From Streptosporangium subroseum (GTDB lineage Bacteria; Actinomycetota; Actinomycetes; Streptosporangiales; Streptosporangiaceae): a DNA stretch of 51,117 nucleotides. Every line of letters begins with the position of its first letter. The stretch's first letter is position 1. Made by a program: the position numbers and the translations under genes. Location: assembly GCF_900188345.1 (NCBI RefSeq), contig NZ_FZOD01000070.1, forward strand, positions 1 through 51,117, written 5' to 3'. The notes under the pieces are model-generated. The model worked only from the letters and a program-made list of their open reading frames with translations. It did not search any database and was not told the origin of the DNA. Below, in pieces: positions 1 to 9,209 of the stretch.

Positions 1-78
1 CTTGAATCGGGTGCCGGAGTTGCCGAACGCCCATGACGGGGTCTCGATGTGCTGCCGCCGCAGCAAGTCCTTGATCAT
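1..78 (-). CDS. rhaI: L-rhamnose isomerase, N-terminal part only
   Basis: Only the first 26 codons lie in the window; the gene runs off the left edge. The translation begins MIKDLLRRQHIETPSWAFGN and continues with S-G-T-R-F-K, the characteristic opening of the actinobacterial/Pseudomonas-type L-rhamnose isomerase, which interconverts L-rhamnose and L-rhamnulose in the cytosol. It starts 8 nt after the stop of the mutarotase gene and is clearly the next cistron of the leftward rhamnose operon. Recognition rests on a short stretch but is backed strongly by the neighbours. Confidence 0.8.
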   Translation of the reverse strand, partial: MIKDLLRRQHIETPSWAFGNSGTRFK

Positions 79-86
79 AAAAATCC

Positions 87-404
87 CTAATCCAGATGGA
101 AGGCCTCGACGAGGGTCACGAACCCCTCGTCCGGCCTGCCGTCGAGTTCTTCGAAGAACGGCGCCATCTCGGCCTGCCATCGCGCGTTGACCTCGGTCGC
201 CGCCATGCCGTCACGGGCCGCGTCGAAGTCCTCGGTCTCCAGGTAGCCGACGAGGAGCCCGTCCTCGCGCAGGAACAGCGAGTAGTTATGCCAGCCGGTG
301 GCCCGCAGGGCGTCCTGCATCTCGGGCCACACCGTCCGGTGACGCTCGCGATATTCGTCCAGGCGGTCGGGCCGCACCTTCAGCAGGAAGCAGACACGCT
401 GCAT
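87..404 (-). CDS. rhaM: L-rhamnose mutarotase
   Basis: A 105-residue cytosolic protein of the RhaM/YiiL family (dimeric alpha-beta barrel), which interconverts alpha and beta anomers of L-rhamnose so that the isomerase receives its preferred form. Tyr18 and His22 sit exactly where the catalytic Tyr and His lie in the E. coli enzyme, and the family's W-P-E-M and G-W-H-N-Y-S segments are present. The length is normal for the family. It lies between the sugar-binding lipoprotein gene and rhaI. A strong hairpin separates it from the upstream gene, suggesting different transcript levels for importer and catabolic cistrons. Confidence 0.92.
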   Translation of the reverse strand: MQRVCFLLKVRPDRLDEYRERHRTVWPEMQDALRATGWHNYSLFLREDGLLVGYLETEDFDAARDGMAATEVNARWQAEMAPFFEELDGRPDEGFVTLVEAFHLD

Positions 405-420
405 GAAACGCCTTCCCCCA

Positions 421-466
421 CCCTGCGGCTCGCGCCTGCCCGTGCCGGTGGGCGCGAGCCGCAGGG
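421..466 (-). terminator. Intercistronic hairpin between the binding-protein gene and rhaM
   Basis: A perfect 16-bp GC stem (arms 421-436 and 451-466) closes a 14-nt loop. No T-run follows on the minus strand, so it is more likely an mRNA 3'-end stabiliser or partial attenuator than a full stop. Such hairpins commonly follow binding-protein cistrons and raise their transcript level. Confidence 0.6.
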
Positions 467-484
467 GGTGCTTCTTGAGAATTC

Positions 485-1576
485 TCAGAAGTCGAACTGG
501 TCGATGTTGGCCGCGTCGAAGGTGAACGGCGGGCCGAGGATGATCTCACCGTCCTTGCCGATGGTCCGCTCGCCGAGCTTGCCCGCCTTGAGCACCTCTC
601 CCTCGGCGCCGGTGATCTGGCCGGAGGCCAGCGCGGCGGCGGCGTAGGAGGCGAGGTAGCCGAGGTCCTTCGGGTTCCACAGCGCGAACTTCTGGACGGT
701 CTTGTCCTTGACGAACTGGCGCATCTGGTTGGGAGTGCCGAGGCCCGTCAGGACGACCTTGCCCTTGTACTTGGAGCCGGAGATGTAGCGGGCTCCGGCG
801 GAGATGCCGACGGTGGTCGGCGAGATGATGCCCTTCAGGTCCGGGTAGGCCTGGAGCAGTCCCTGGGTCTCCTGGAAGGACTTCTGGTCGTCGTCGTCGC
901 CATAGGCGACCTTGACCAGCTTCATGTCCTTGTACTCGGGCTTGGTGAGCTCGTCCTTCATGAACTCGATCCAGGTGTTCTGGTTCGTCGCGTTGGCCGT
1001 CGCGGAGAGGATCGCGATCTCGCCCTTGTGATCGATCATGTCGGCGAGCAGCTTGACCTGGCTGCGGCCGATCTCCTCGGAGTTGGCCTGGTTGATGAAG
1101 AGGTCCCGGCAGTCCTTGGAGGCGTCCGAGTCGTAGGCCACGATCTTGATGCCCTTGGCCCTGGCCTGCTGGAGCGGGCCGCACACCGCGTTGGCGTCGT
1201 TGGCCGCGATCAGGATGGCGTCGTGGCCCTGCTGGGTCAGCGTGTTGATGTAGGAGACTTGTGAGGAGGCGGAGGCGTCGGACGGGCCGACCTCCTTGGC
1301 CTCACCCTTGTACTCCGCGGCCGCCTCGATGCCCGCCTTGTCGACGATCGTCTCGTACGGGTTGTTGATCTGCTTGGGCAGGAAGGCGATCTTCAGGCCC
1401 TCCTTGATCGGCGCGTTCGGGTCGGCCTTGGCGGGAGCCGAGGACGCGGGGGCCGCCGCGGGAGGCGCGGAGGCCGCCGAGTCCTTGGTGGTCCCGCCGC
1501 AGGCCGCCAGGCCCAGGACGAGCAGGCTCGCGGCGACGACGGCGGAGGCCATCCGCCGGGGGGCTTTTGTCACCAT
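485..1576 (-). CDS. rhaS: Rhamnose ABC transporter, substrate-binding lipoprotein
   Basis: A 363-residue extracytoplasmic sugar-binding protein of the periplasmic-binding-protein-like (Peripla_BP_4, ribose/rhamnose) family. The N-terminus has Arg/Lys, a hydrophobic core and a lipobox ending LAAC with Cys26 as the lipidation site, followed by an Ala/Pro/Ser-rich tether to about residue 60. The mature part opens with K-I-A-F-L-P-K and contains family segments such as D-A-N-A-V and V-L-T-G-L-G-T-P. The ATG at 1576 is chosen over the longer open frame because AGAGAGGA lies just upstream and the signal peptide begins there. It follows the second permease gene by about 47 nt. Substrate assignment rests on rhaM and rhaI next door. 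Confidence 0.9.
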   Translation of the reverse strand: MVTKAPRRMASAVVAASLLVLGLAACGGTTKDSAASAPPAAAPASSAPAKADPNAPIKEGLKIAFLPKQINNPYETIVDKAGIEAAAEYKGEAKEVGPSDASASSQVSYINTLTQQGHDAILIAANDANAVCGPLQQARAKGIKIVAYDSDASKDCRDLFINQANSEEIGRSQVKLLADMIDHKGEIAILSATANATNQNTWIEFMKDELTKPEYKDMKLVKVAYGDDDDQKSFQETQGLLQAYPDLKGIISPTTVGISAGARYISGSKYKGKVVLTGLGTPNQMRQFVKDKTVQKFALWNPKDLGYLASYAAAALASGQITGAEGEVLKAGKLGERTIGKDGEIILGPPFTFDAANIDQFDF

Positions 1577-1623
1577 TATTCCTCTCTTACCGATCTTGCT
1601 CGATGAGTTGTGGCTGACGGGTT

Positions 1624-2670
1624 TCACGGGGCCGGCAATCGGCGCCGCTGCCGTATGACGGCCGCGAGGCGCGGAGTGAGCACCGAGACGATGAGAAGCA
1701 GACCGGTGACGACCGACTGGATCTCGGTCGTCACGTCGTTGAGCATGAGCAGGTTGCGCAGGAGGCCGATGAGCAGCACTCCGGCGATCACACCGCCGAG
1801 GGTGCCCTTGCCTCCGTCGAAGTCGACACCGCCGATCAGCACCGCGGCGATGACCGCCAGTTCGATGCCGACGCCGTTGTCGGCGCGGGCACTGCCGTAC
1901 CGGAGGGTGAAGATGACGCCGGCGAAGGCGGCGATCGTGCCGGAGAGCACGAACAGCACGAGCTTGATCCGCTTGACCCGGATCCCGGCGAAGAAGGCGG
2001 CCTCCTCCTGCGAGCCGATGGCGAACAGGGACCGGCCGAAACCGGTGGAGTGCAGGACGATCGCGGTCACCACGGCCAGCACGACGAACAGCGCCACCGG
2101 GTACGGGATCGGGGTGCCGGGCACGTCGTCCACCGCGAGGGAGGCGTACTGCTGGGGGAACTCGGCGATGGCCCTGTCTCCGAGCACGACGTAGGCGAGC
2201 CCCCGGTAGAGAGCCATCGTCCCGATGGTGACCGCGAGGGAGGGCAGTCCCAGCCTGGTCACCAGGAGTCCGTTGACCAGGCCGCACACCGCCCCGACCA
2301 CGATCACCAGCGGGATGATCGTCTCGATCGACCAGCCGGCGTCCCACAGCGAGCCCACCAGCGCGCTGGACAGGCCCAGCACCGAGGCGACCGACAGGTC
2401 CACCTCGGCGGCGACGACGAGCATCGTCATCGCCAGGGCGATCAGCGCGATCTCGCCGAGGTCTCCGAGCGCGAACGACAGGTTGCCCGCGCTCGCGAAG
2501 CTCGGGGAGGTGAGCGAGCCCCCGAGGAAGACGACCAGCAGCAGGGCGGTGACGAGCACGTCCCAGCGGAGAAGGTGGCCGACGCCTCGCCTGGAGGTTC
2601 CTGGGCCGGGGGCGTCCGGCCCGGGAGACGCCTTCTGGGCCGGCGCGGCCTCGGACGTTGTTTCAGACAC
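1624..2670 (-). CDS. rhaQ: Rhamnose ABC transporter permease (second)
   Basis: A 348-residue polytopic membrane protein of the BPD_transp_2 (RbsC/XylH) family with 8-10 hydrophobic helices and the typical segment A-A-E-V-D-L-S-V-A-S-V-L-G-L. About 30 Pro/Gly-rich residues precede the first helix. The GTG start overlaps the stop of the upstream permease by 8 nt, indicating translational coupling. It forms a heterodimeric channel with the other permease for sugar passage powered by the ATPase. Confidence 0.88.
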   Translation of the reverse strand: MSETTSEAAPAQKASPGPDAPGPGTSRRGVGHLLRWDVLVTALLLVVFLGGSLTSPSFASAGNLSFALGDLGEIALIALAMTMLVVAAEVDLSVASVLGLSSALVGSLWDAGWSIETIIPLVIVVGAVCGLVNGLLVTRLGLPSLAVTIGTMALYRGLAYVVLGDRAIAEFPQQYASLAVDDVPGTPIPYPVALFVVLAVVTAIVLHSTGFGRSLFAIGSQEEAAFFAGIRVKRIKLVLFVLSGTIAAFAGVIFTLRYGSARADNGVGIELAVIAAVLIGGVDFDGGKGTLGGVIAGVLLIGLLRNLLMLNDVTTEIQSVVTGLLLIVSVLTPRLAAVIRQRRRLPAP

Positions 2671-3699
2671 GGCGGACGTTCCTCCTTCGCAGCAGCCGAG
2701 CGACGCGCAACGCCAGCACCCGGTCGACGCTGATCGCCAGGAGCAGTAACGCGCCGGTGACGGCCTGCTGCCAGAACGGGTTGACGCGCAGCACCACCAG
2801 GGCGCTGCCGATCGTCGTGAGGAGCAGGGCGCCGAGTGTCGCGCCGTAGACGCTTCCCACGCCGCCGGTGATGGCCACCCCGCCGACGACGACGGCGCTC
2901 ACGACCAGAAGCTCCCAGCCGTTCGCCGAGTCGGCGACGACCGTGCCGAACCTGGCCAGCCAGAGCACGCCGCCGAGACCGGCGAGCGCTCCGCTGAGCA
3001 GGTAGGCGGCCAAAACGCGCCGCCGTACCGGGATCCCCGCGAGAAGCGCGGCCTCGGGGCTGGAACCGATGGCGTAGAACTCCCGGCCCGACGGATAGGA
3101 CCGCAGGTAGAAGCCCATAGCCAGCATGATGAGGACGGTGATCAACGGCAGGTACGGCACGCCGAGCACGCTGCCGTTGCCCAGGTCGAGCAGGCCGGGC
3201 GGCAGGTCGACCGCGTTGATCTGCCGCCCGTGCGCGAGGTAGTAGTCGACGCCCTGGATGACGTAGAGCGTGCCGAGGGTCACCACGAGGGCGGGCACCC
3301 GGCAGAAGCTGACCAGCAGACCGTTGATCAGCCCGCAGGCGGCGCCGATCGCGATGCCCAGGATCACCACGGAGACGATGCCCCTGCTGTGGTCGGCGGA
3401 GAGGAAGTCGCCGGTGGTGAAGGCGACCAGGCCGACGACCGAGCCGACGGACAGGTCGATGTTCCGCGTCATGACCACCGCCGACTGGCCCACGGCCAGC
3501 AGCGCGAGGATCGAGGTGTTGAGCAGGATGTCCTTGACGCCCTGGCCGGACAGGAAGTTGGAGTTGGCCACCGCGGTCACGCCGACCAGAACCACCAGGG
3601 CCGCGACCAGGCTCAGCTCCCGCGCCCGGAAGACCATGTCGACCAGGTTGCGGGCGCTGCGTCCCGCCGCCGGGGCCGGCGGCGTGGTTGTCACCGTGC

Positions 3700-3703
<4 letters not shown>
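2663..3703 (-). CDS. rhaP: Rhamnose ABC transporter permease (first)
   Basis: A 346-residue integral membrane protein, paralogous to the neighbouring permease, of the sugar BPD_transp_2 family. The hallmark is T-R-N-I-D-L-S-V-G-S-V-V-G-L near residue 85. The ATG at 3703 is preferred because it overlaps the ATPase stop as ATGA. The frame stays open far upstream, but that part lies inside the ATPase gene. The C-terminal tail is Arg-rich (L-L-R-R-R-N-V-R-R-V), consistent with a cytosolic end. Confidence 0.88.
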
Positions 3704-5208
<1,505 letters not shown>

Positions 5209-5241
5209 CAGCAGCTCCTGCCAAAAACGATTTAACGGGTT

Positions 5242-5278
5242 GTGGTGGACAGTAGAACCAAGCTCCGACGGGTGTCAA
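5242..5278 (-). promoter_or_regulatory. Probable housekeeping promoter of the rhamnose operon
   Basis: Read leftwards, TTGACA (5278-5273) is followed after 18 nt by TACTGT (5254-5249), placing the transcript start near 5242, about 34 nt before the GTG of the ATPase gene. Downstream of the -10, an A/T-rich block centred on a CG at 5228-5229 resembles a LacI-family operator core. A similar block (TTATTACGTTTTAA) is centred at 5399-5400. The promoter call is reasonable; the operator idea is tentative. Confidence 0.55.
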
Positions 5279-5592
5279 TGGAGCATGAACATGCCGTTTC
5301 CTTAGCGTTACACGGCCTCCGCCGCTCTCACCGCGGCATCCCTCCAGGCCGGCTCGCCCGCGCACGGCGAGCCGCGCGAGCGAGCTTTTCGCTTATTACG
5401 TTTTAACCACCCCGGCCGAGCCCGGAGCCGGGAACGTCTCGGGCGAAGTTGACGAGACTTTTGATCTCAATACGACCACGGAGAGTAAATGGTCGAAAAC
5501 GGAGCGTGTTAGTTTCTGAAGGCTTGATCCACTTCGAGCGGAGAGGCTCGCTTTCAAACGCTCTTCCGCATCACTACGGTTTGGGATCCACT
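5279..5592. other. Intergenic region between the rhamnose operon and the WxL-like pair
   Basis: About 300 nt with no convincing gene. It contains a perfect 8-bp GC hairpin (arms 5351-5358 and 5366-5373) followed by a TTTT-containing stretch, the second A/T-rich CG-centred block at 5393-5406, and the leader of the rightward gene starting at 5593. An open frame running into the next gene from 5449 lacks a ribosome site and is not accepted as its start. Confidence 0.5.
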
Positions 5593-6123
5593 ATGCGCAG
5601 TCCACTGTTCGTCCTCGCCTCGGCCGCCGCTTTCGCCATGGCCTTCGCCCTACCCGCCGCCGCCGCCCCAACCGGCGACACCATCGTCACATTCGAGATC
5701 ACGGCCGGGACGCTCGACATCGTCGTACCGGCGACCGCGGACCTGGGCGACGTGGCCGCAGGCGCCACCAGCGTCTCGGGCGCGCTCGGCCCCGTCACGG
5801 TGACCGACACCCGCGGCGCCCTGGACGCCGGGTGGGTCGTCACCGTCAGCTCCACGTCCTTCACCACCGGCGGCGGGACGGCGGCCGAGACCATCCCGGC
5901 CTCGGCGGTCACCTACGATCCCCGCACAGTCACCGCCTCGACCGGCACGGTGACCTTGGACCCCGGTGAGACCGATGACCTGGCCGTGCCTCTCGTCGCC
6001 ATGACCGCCACCGCGATCGTGGGCAACAACTCCGCCACCTGGAACCCGTTGATCACCATAGCCCTGCCTCCGGCGGCCGTCGCCGGCGTCTATACCGGCA
6101 CGATCACCCACTCGGTGGCCTAG
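5593..6123 (+). CDS. Secreted WxL-like surface protein
   Basis: A 176-residue exported protein. Residues 1-26 form a Sec signal peptide (M-R-S, hydrophobic core, A-A-A-A cleavage). The rest is an all-beta Thr/Val/Ala-rich domain that starts G-D-T-I-V-T-F-E-I-T and ends with W-N-P-L-I-T-I followed by G-V-Y-T-G-T-I-T-H-S-V-A. This end is very like the closing strand of WxL cell-surface domains of Firmicutes. The ATG is chosen because the signal peptide begins there; the open frame extends further upstream. It is followed 18 nt later by a DUF916-like gene, the usual WxL partner, so the two probably form a cell-surface complex. The exact ligand is unknown. Confidence 0.7.
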   Translation: MRSPLFVLASAAAFAMAFALPAAAAPTGDTIVTFEITAGTLDIVVPATADLGDVAAGATSVSGALGPVTVTDTRGALDAGWVVTVSSTSFTTGGGTAAETIPASAVTYDPRTVTASTGTVTLDPGETDDLAVPLVAMTATAIVGNNSATWNPLITIALPPAAVAGVYTGTITHSVA

Positions 6124-6141
6124 CCGGGATCAGCGACGACC

Positions 6142-7143
6142 GTGTTTCACCGTCTCGCCTCTCTGGCGCTGCTGGTGGCCGTGCTCGCCCCGGCCACCGG
6201 CATGTCGCAGGCGTCCGCCCAGGCAGCCGGCCGACCCTCACCGGACGGCATCGGGATCCGGCTGGTCGACGTGCCGATCGCGGCCCGGGCCGACCAGCGG
6301 GCCCGGCGCTACATCGTCGACCACCTCAGGCCGGGCATGACCATCGACCGGCGGATCGAGGTGACCAACTCATCCGACGCTCCCCTGCGGGTGGAGCTGT
6401 ATTCAGCCGCGGCGTCGATCAGCAACGGGAAGTTCGCGTTCGCCGAAGGCCACACCGCCAACGAGCTGTCCACCTGGACCTCGGTAGCCCCTCGTGGGCT
6501 GACCCTGGCGCCGCACAGCAGCTCCATGCCCACCGTGACCGTCACCGTTCCGGACAGGGCCTCCGCCGCAGAGCGTTACGCCGTGGTGTGGGCCGAGGTG
6601 ACCACGATCGCACCCTCCGGCGGCGTCAACGAGGTGAACCGTGTCGGCGTCCGGCTCTATCTCTCGGTCGGCCCCGGTGGCGCGCCGCCGACGGACTTCA
6701 CCATCGACACGCTGACGACCCAGCGGACGGCCGACGGCAAGCCGATGGTCCTCGCCCAGGTGCACAACACGGGGGGCCGCGCCCTCGACCTGACCGGTGA
6801 CCTGCGGCTCTCCGAGGGTCCGGGGGGCATGAGCGCGGGGCCGTTCGACGTCGAGCTCGGCACGACCCTCCCTCCCGGCGGCACCGGCACCGCCACCGTG
6901 CCTCTCAGCGACCAGGTGCCCGACGGACCGTGGAAGGCGCGGATCCGCCTGCAGAGCGGGCTGGTGAAACGCGTCGCCCAGGCAACCATCCGCTTCCCGT
7001 CCTCCGTCGGCCTGGCGGCGGCGGTGCCGACGGAGGCGGATCTCCTTCCGGTGGCGATCACGGCGGGCCTGATCCTGACCGCGACCGGGCTGGCCGTCGT
7101 CCTGCTCAGGCGCGGTCGTCGCATCGCCCAAGCGGGGCCGTGA
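6142..7143 (+). CDS. DUF916/WxL-interacting-like membrane-anchored surface protein
   Basis: A 333-residue protein with an N-terminal signal peptide (to about residue 30), two beta-sandwich regions (about 35-160 and 165-280), a single C-terminal membrane helix (about 300-322) and a short Arg-rich cytosolic tail. The first region opens I-G-I-R-L-V-D-V-P and contains the I-E-V-T-N-S-S-D-A-P-L-R-V-E-L-Y strand, as in DUF916-type proteins that bind peptidoglycan and WxL partners. The second contains V-H-N-T-G-G-R-A-L-D-L-T-G-D-L, a common Ig-like strand. It begins with GTG directly after the WxL-like gene, probably as an operon. Family assignment is from pattern recognition and moderate. Confidence 0.68.
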   Translation: MFHRLASLALLVAVLAPATGMSQASAQAAGRPSPDGIGIRLVDVPIAARADQRARRYIVDHLRPGMTIDRRIEVTNSSDAPLRVELYSAAASISNGKFAFAEGHTANELSTWTSVAPRGLTLAPHSSSMPTVTVTVPDRASAAERYAVVWAEVTTIAPSGGVNEVNRVGVRLYLSVGPGGAPPTDFTIDTLTTQRTADGKPMVLAQVHNTGGRALDLTGDLRLSEGPGGMSAGPFDVELGTTLPPGGTGTATVPLSDQVPDGPWKARIRLQSGLVKRVAQATIRFPSSVGLAAAVPTEADLLPVAITAGLILTATGLAVVLLRRGRRIAQAGP

Positions 7144-7215
7144 CGATCCTTTGCGGTACGGCCCCGCCGTATCGCGAAGAATCCCCGCCGGTGATCCGCC
7201 CGACGGGCCGTCAGG

Positions 7216-7536
7216 TCAGGCCGCCCGCGCCGGCAGCACGACCGTCGACCGCCGGGTGACGCCGTTCACGGTGACCGCGACGAGGATCTGTTCCGTACGC
7301 AGCGCCGTGAGCGTTCCCGTGGCCGGATCGAGCACCGCGACATGCCGCTATTCGGCGAGCTGAGTACGCGCTGCCATTTCCGCCCGGGTGCGGAGGCTCC
7401 GCGCCAGGGTGGGGATCATCACCGTCGCAGGGACGAGGTGCAGCCCGAGGAGGGCGGTGGTGGTGGCGGTAACGCGTCGCACCACTCGGCCGCGACCACC
7501 GCGACACGCGCGCCACCTCGCAGCGCGAGCGTCCAC
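7216..7536 (-). pseudogene. Degenerate 3' fragment of a secreted protein (Big2-like end)
   Basis: Read leftwards, the frame gives a stretch ending T-Q-L-A-E, then a TAG at 7350-7348. It continues in the same frame R-H-V-A-V-L-D-P-A-T-G-T-L-T-A-L and V-A-V-T-V-N-G-V-T-R-R-S-T to a TGA at 7218-7216. The D-P-A-T-G-T-L-T-A-L and V-T-V-N-G-V-T pattern looks like the last strand pair of a bacterial Ig-like (Big2) domain. The internal stop and missing 5' part indicate a relic. It sits directly behind the ECF sigma gene. The parent family is uncertain. Confidence 0.4.
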
Positions 7537-7543
7537 ACCGGGA

Positions 7544-8572
7544 CTACTCCGTGCCGTCCGCCGGCAGGCGCTCCGGCAGCCCGAGCCGCGGGAACTGGTC
7601 GTCGTGGAAGATGACGATCTCGGTGATCGCCCCGCCGGTGACGCGCAGGACGTCGATCGTCAGCGGCAGGTACGCGCCCTCGCGCTCCTGCCACAGGTAG
7701 AAGGCGACGGCGGGCTGCCGGTTCACCGAGGTCAGAACGGTGCGCAGGTCCCCCAGGCCCTCGAACCCGTCCTCGACCCAGTTGTTCACCACCGCGTCGC
7801 GACCGACGTACAGGCCCGGCGTGGGCGGCATCGAGCAGCGGACGTCGTCCCGCAGCAGTGCGGCGAGCCCGTCGATGTCCGTGGCCACGCTGGCGTCGGT
7901 GAAGCGGCGCACCAGCTCGCGCGTCCCGGCGTCCTCCTCGCCGCCGGTCCAGTCCTGCCGCTCGGCGGGCAGGTGTTCCCGCATGCCGGCGCGGGCCCGC
8001 TGCAGCGCGCTGTTCACGGAGTTGACGGAGTCCCCGAGGAGCTCCGCGACGTCCTTCGCCGGCCAGCCGAGCACGTCCCGCAGGATCAGCACGGCCCGCG
8101 GGCGCGGCGCGAGGTGCTGGACTGCGACCAGGTATGCCAGCTCGATCGTCTCCCGCGCGACGGCGACGGTCTCCGGCTCGTCCGCGTCGCCCGCGGGCAG
8201 CTCGTCGAGCAGCCGGTCCGGGTAGGGCTGCAGCCACAGCACCTCGCCGCCGGTCGCGGGCTCCGGGCGGCACTTGGCGAGCAGGTCCAGGCAGGCGTTG
8301 GTGGCGATCCGGTACAGCCAGGCCCGGAACGTCGACCGCCCCTCGAAGGTCTCCCGCCGCCGCCAGGCACGGAGGAACGTCTCCTGCACGGTGTCCTCGG
8401 CGTCCTCGAACGACCCGAGCATCCGGTAGCAGTGCACGTGCAGCTCCCGCCGGTGCCGCTCCGCCAGCCCCGAGAACGCCGGCTCGTCGACCTCACCCAG
8501 ACCGGCCCCGCCCAGACCGCTCCCGCCCAGCTCGCTCATGCCCAGCCCCTCCAGCCGCGTGTCCGCACTCAT
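7544..8572 (-). CDS. ECF sigma factor with C-terminal SnoaL-like domain (SigG/TIGR02960-like)
   Basis: A 342-residue alternative sigma factor. Sigma region 2 lies at about 30-100 (H-C-Y-R-M-L-G-S-F-E-D-A-E-D-T-V-Q-E-T-F-L-R-A-W). Region 4 lies at about 145-205 (P-R-P-R-A-V-L-I-L-R-D-V-L-G-W and D-S-V-N-S-V-N-S-A-L-Q-R-A). About 115 residues of SnoaL/NTF2-like fold follow (D-I-D-G-L-A-A-L-L-R-D-D-V, I-V-I-F-H-D-D-Q-F). Such tails usually replace an anti-sigma partner by restraining activity in cis, and none is encoded adjacently. The ATG at 8572 has GGAAGG about 8 nt upstream. The N-terminal Gly/Leu-rich stretch (S-E-L-G-G-S-G-L-G-G-A-G-L-G) is unusual. Confidence 0.88.
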   Translation of the reverse strand: MSADTRLEGLGMSELGGSGLGGAGLGEVDEPAFSGLAERHRRELHVHCYRMLGSFEDAEDTVQETFLRAWRRRETFEGRSTFRAWLYRIATNACLDLLAKCRPEPATGGEVLWLQPYPDRLLDELPAGDADEPETVAVARETIELAYLVAVQHLAPRPRAVLILRDVLGWPAKDVAELLGDSVNSVNSALQRARAGMREHLPAERQDWTGGEEDAGTRELVRRFTDASVATDIDGLAALLRDDVRCSMPPTPGLYVGRDAVVNNWVEDGFEGLGDLRTVLTSVNRQPAVAFYLWQEREGAYLPLTIDVLRVTGGAITEIVIFHDDQFPRLGLPERLPADGTE

Positions 8573-8635
8573 CACGTCATCCTTCCGCCTCGTCGTGTCC
8601 CGTCGTAGGTATGACGGGTGCGGGCGCGACAACTC

Positions 8636-8850
8636 ATCACTGCGGAGGTCGCGTCGGCGCGCAGCCGGCCGGCGCCGTCGGAGCCGTCGAAGGAGATGAG
8701 CGTGATCCCCGGCGCGACGGGGCGGATCTTCCCGGCCGTCTCCAGTCGCTGAGCGGCGGGGGCGACGAGCGGCGTGGAGCGGGCGGGACAGGACGACGTC
8801 GGCGGCGCGTCCTCCGCGAGGGTCTGCGGCGACGGCGGCTCGGCACCCGG
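8636..8850 (-). pseudogene. N-terminal fragment resembling a phosphodiester glycosidase family protein
   Basis: Read leftwards in the frame ending near 8636, the translation runs from S-P-Q-T-L-A-E-D-A-P-P-T through E-T-A-G-K-I-R-P-V-A-P-G-I-T to L-I-S-F-D-G-S-D-G-A-G-R-L-R-A-D-A, after which similarity is lost. The pattern V-A-P-G-(I/V)-T-L-x-S-F-D then W/R-L-R-A-D is how secreted actinobacterial phosphodiester glycosidase (NAGPA-type) mature domains often begin. No signal peptide or catalytic part is present, so this is a relic lying just upstream of the sigma gene. Family identity is from memory of the motif and moderate to low. Confidence 0.4.
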
Positions 8851-9209
8851 GGACGGTCGGCGCGAACGCCTCGGGCCGGTGCCTGCCCAGTCCCCCGAGC
8901 CGATGATGCACCTCTTGTCCTAAAGCGGCCATAAGGGCACTGATCAGGCACATCAGGTAAATCACTCAACTAATTGCCAAACAGTGAATTTAATATTGTT
9001 TACCAAAATATTGACGTGCAGGGAGAGATGGAGTCAAATGCGGATCAGTCCCACCAGTACCGGCGAGCCTCTCCGCCCCAATTTCCGCTAACGCCAGCGC
9101 GCGGCGTTCACGGATTTCACGGCGAGGTCTCGCGTCCAGAAGGTTCGACGGACCACGACTGTCCTCCAAAAGAGTTCGTGGTCCCGTCGCCCGGCAGAAG
9201 GAGTACCGC
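8851..9209. other. AT-rich promoter region and leader of the M4 protease gene
   Basis: No gene is supported here. Positions 8935-9015 are unusually AT-rich for this genome (for example TTTAATATTG and ACCAAAATATTG) and probably hold the protease promoter. A long imperfect dyad (arms 9146-9158 and 9176-9189, one bulged base) sits in the leader, about 9 nt before the ribosome site AAGGAG at 9198-9203, and could act as a stability or attenuation element. Confidence 0.5.

Noticed and set aside
485..2347. A 620-residue frame joining permease-antisense and binding-protein sequence
   Set aside because: The upstream part is a shadow of the permease gene. The binding protein has its own ribosome site and signal peptide at 1576.
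8637..8969. Arg-rich 110-codon minus frame upstream of the sigma gene
   Set aside because: Low-complexity Arg/Pro composition typical of an out-of-frame reading of GC-rich DNA; the better reading in another frame is the glycosidase relic.
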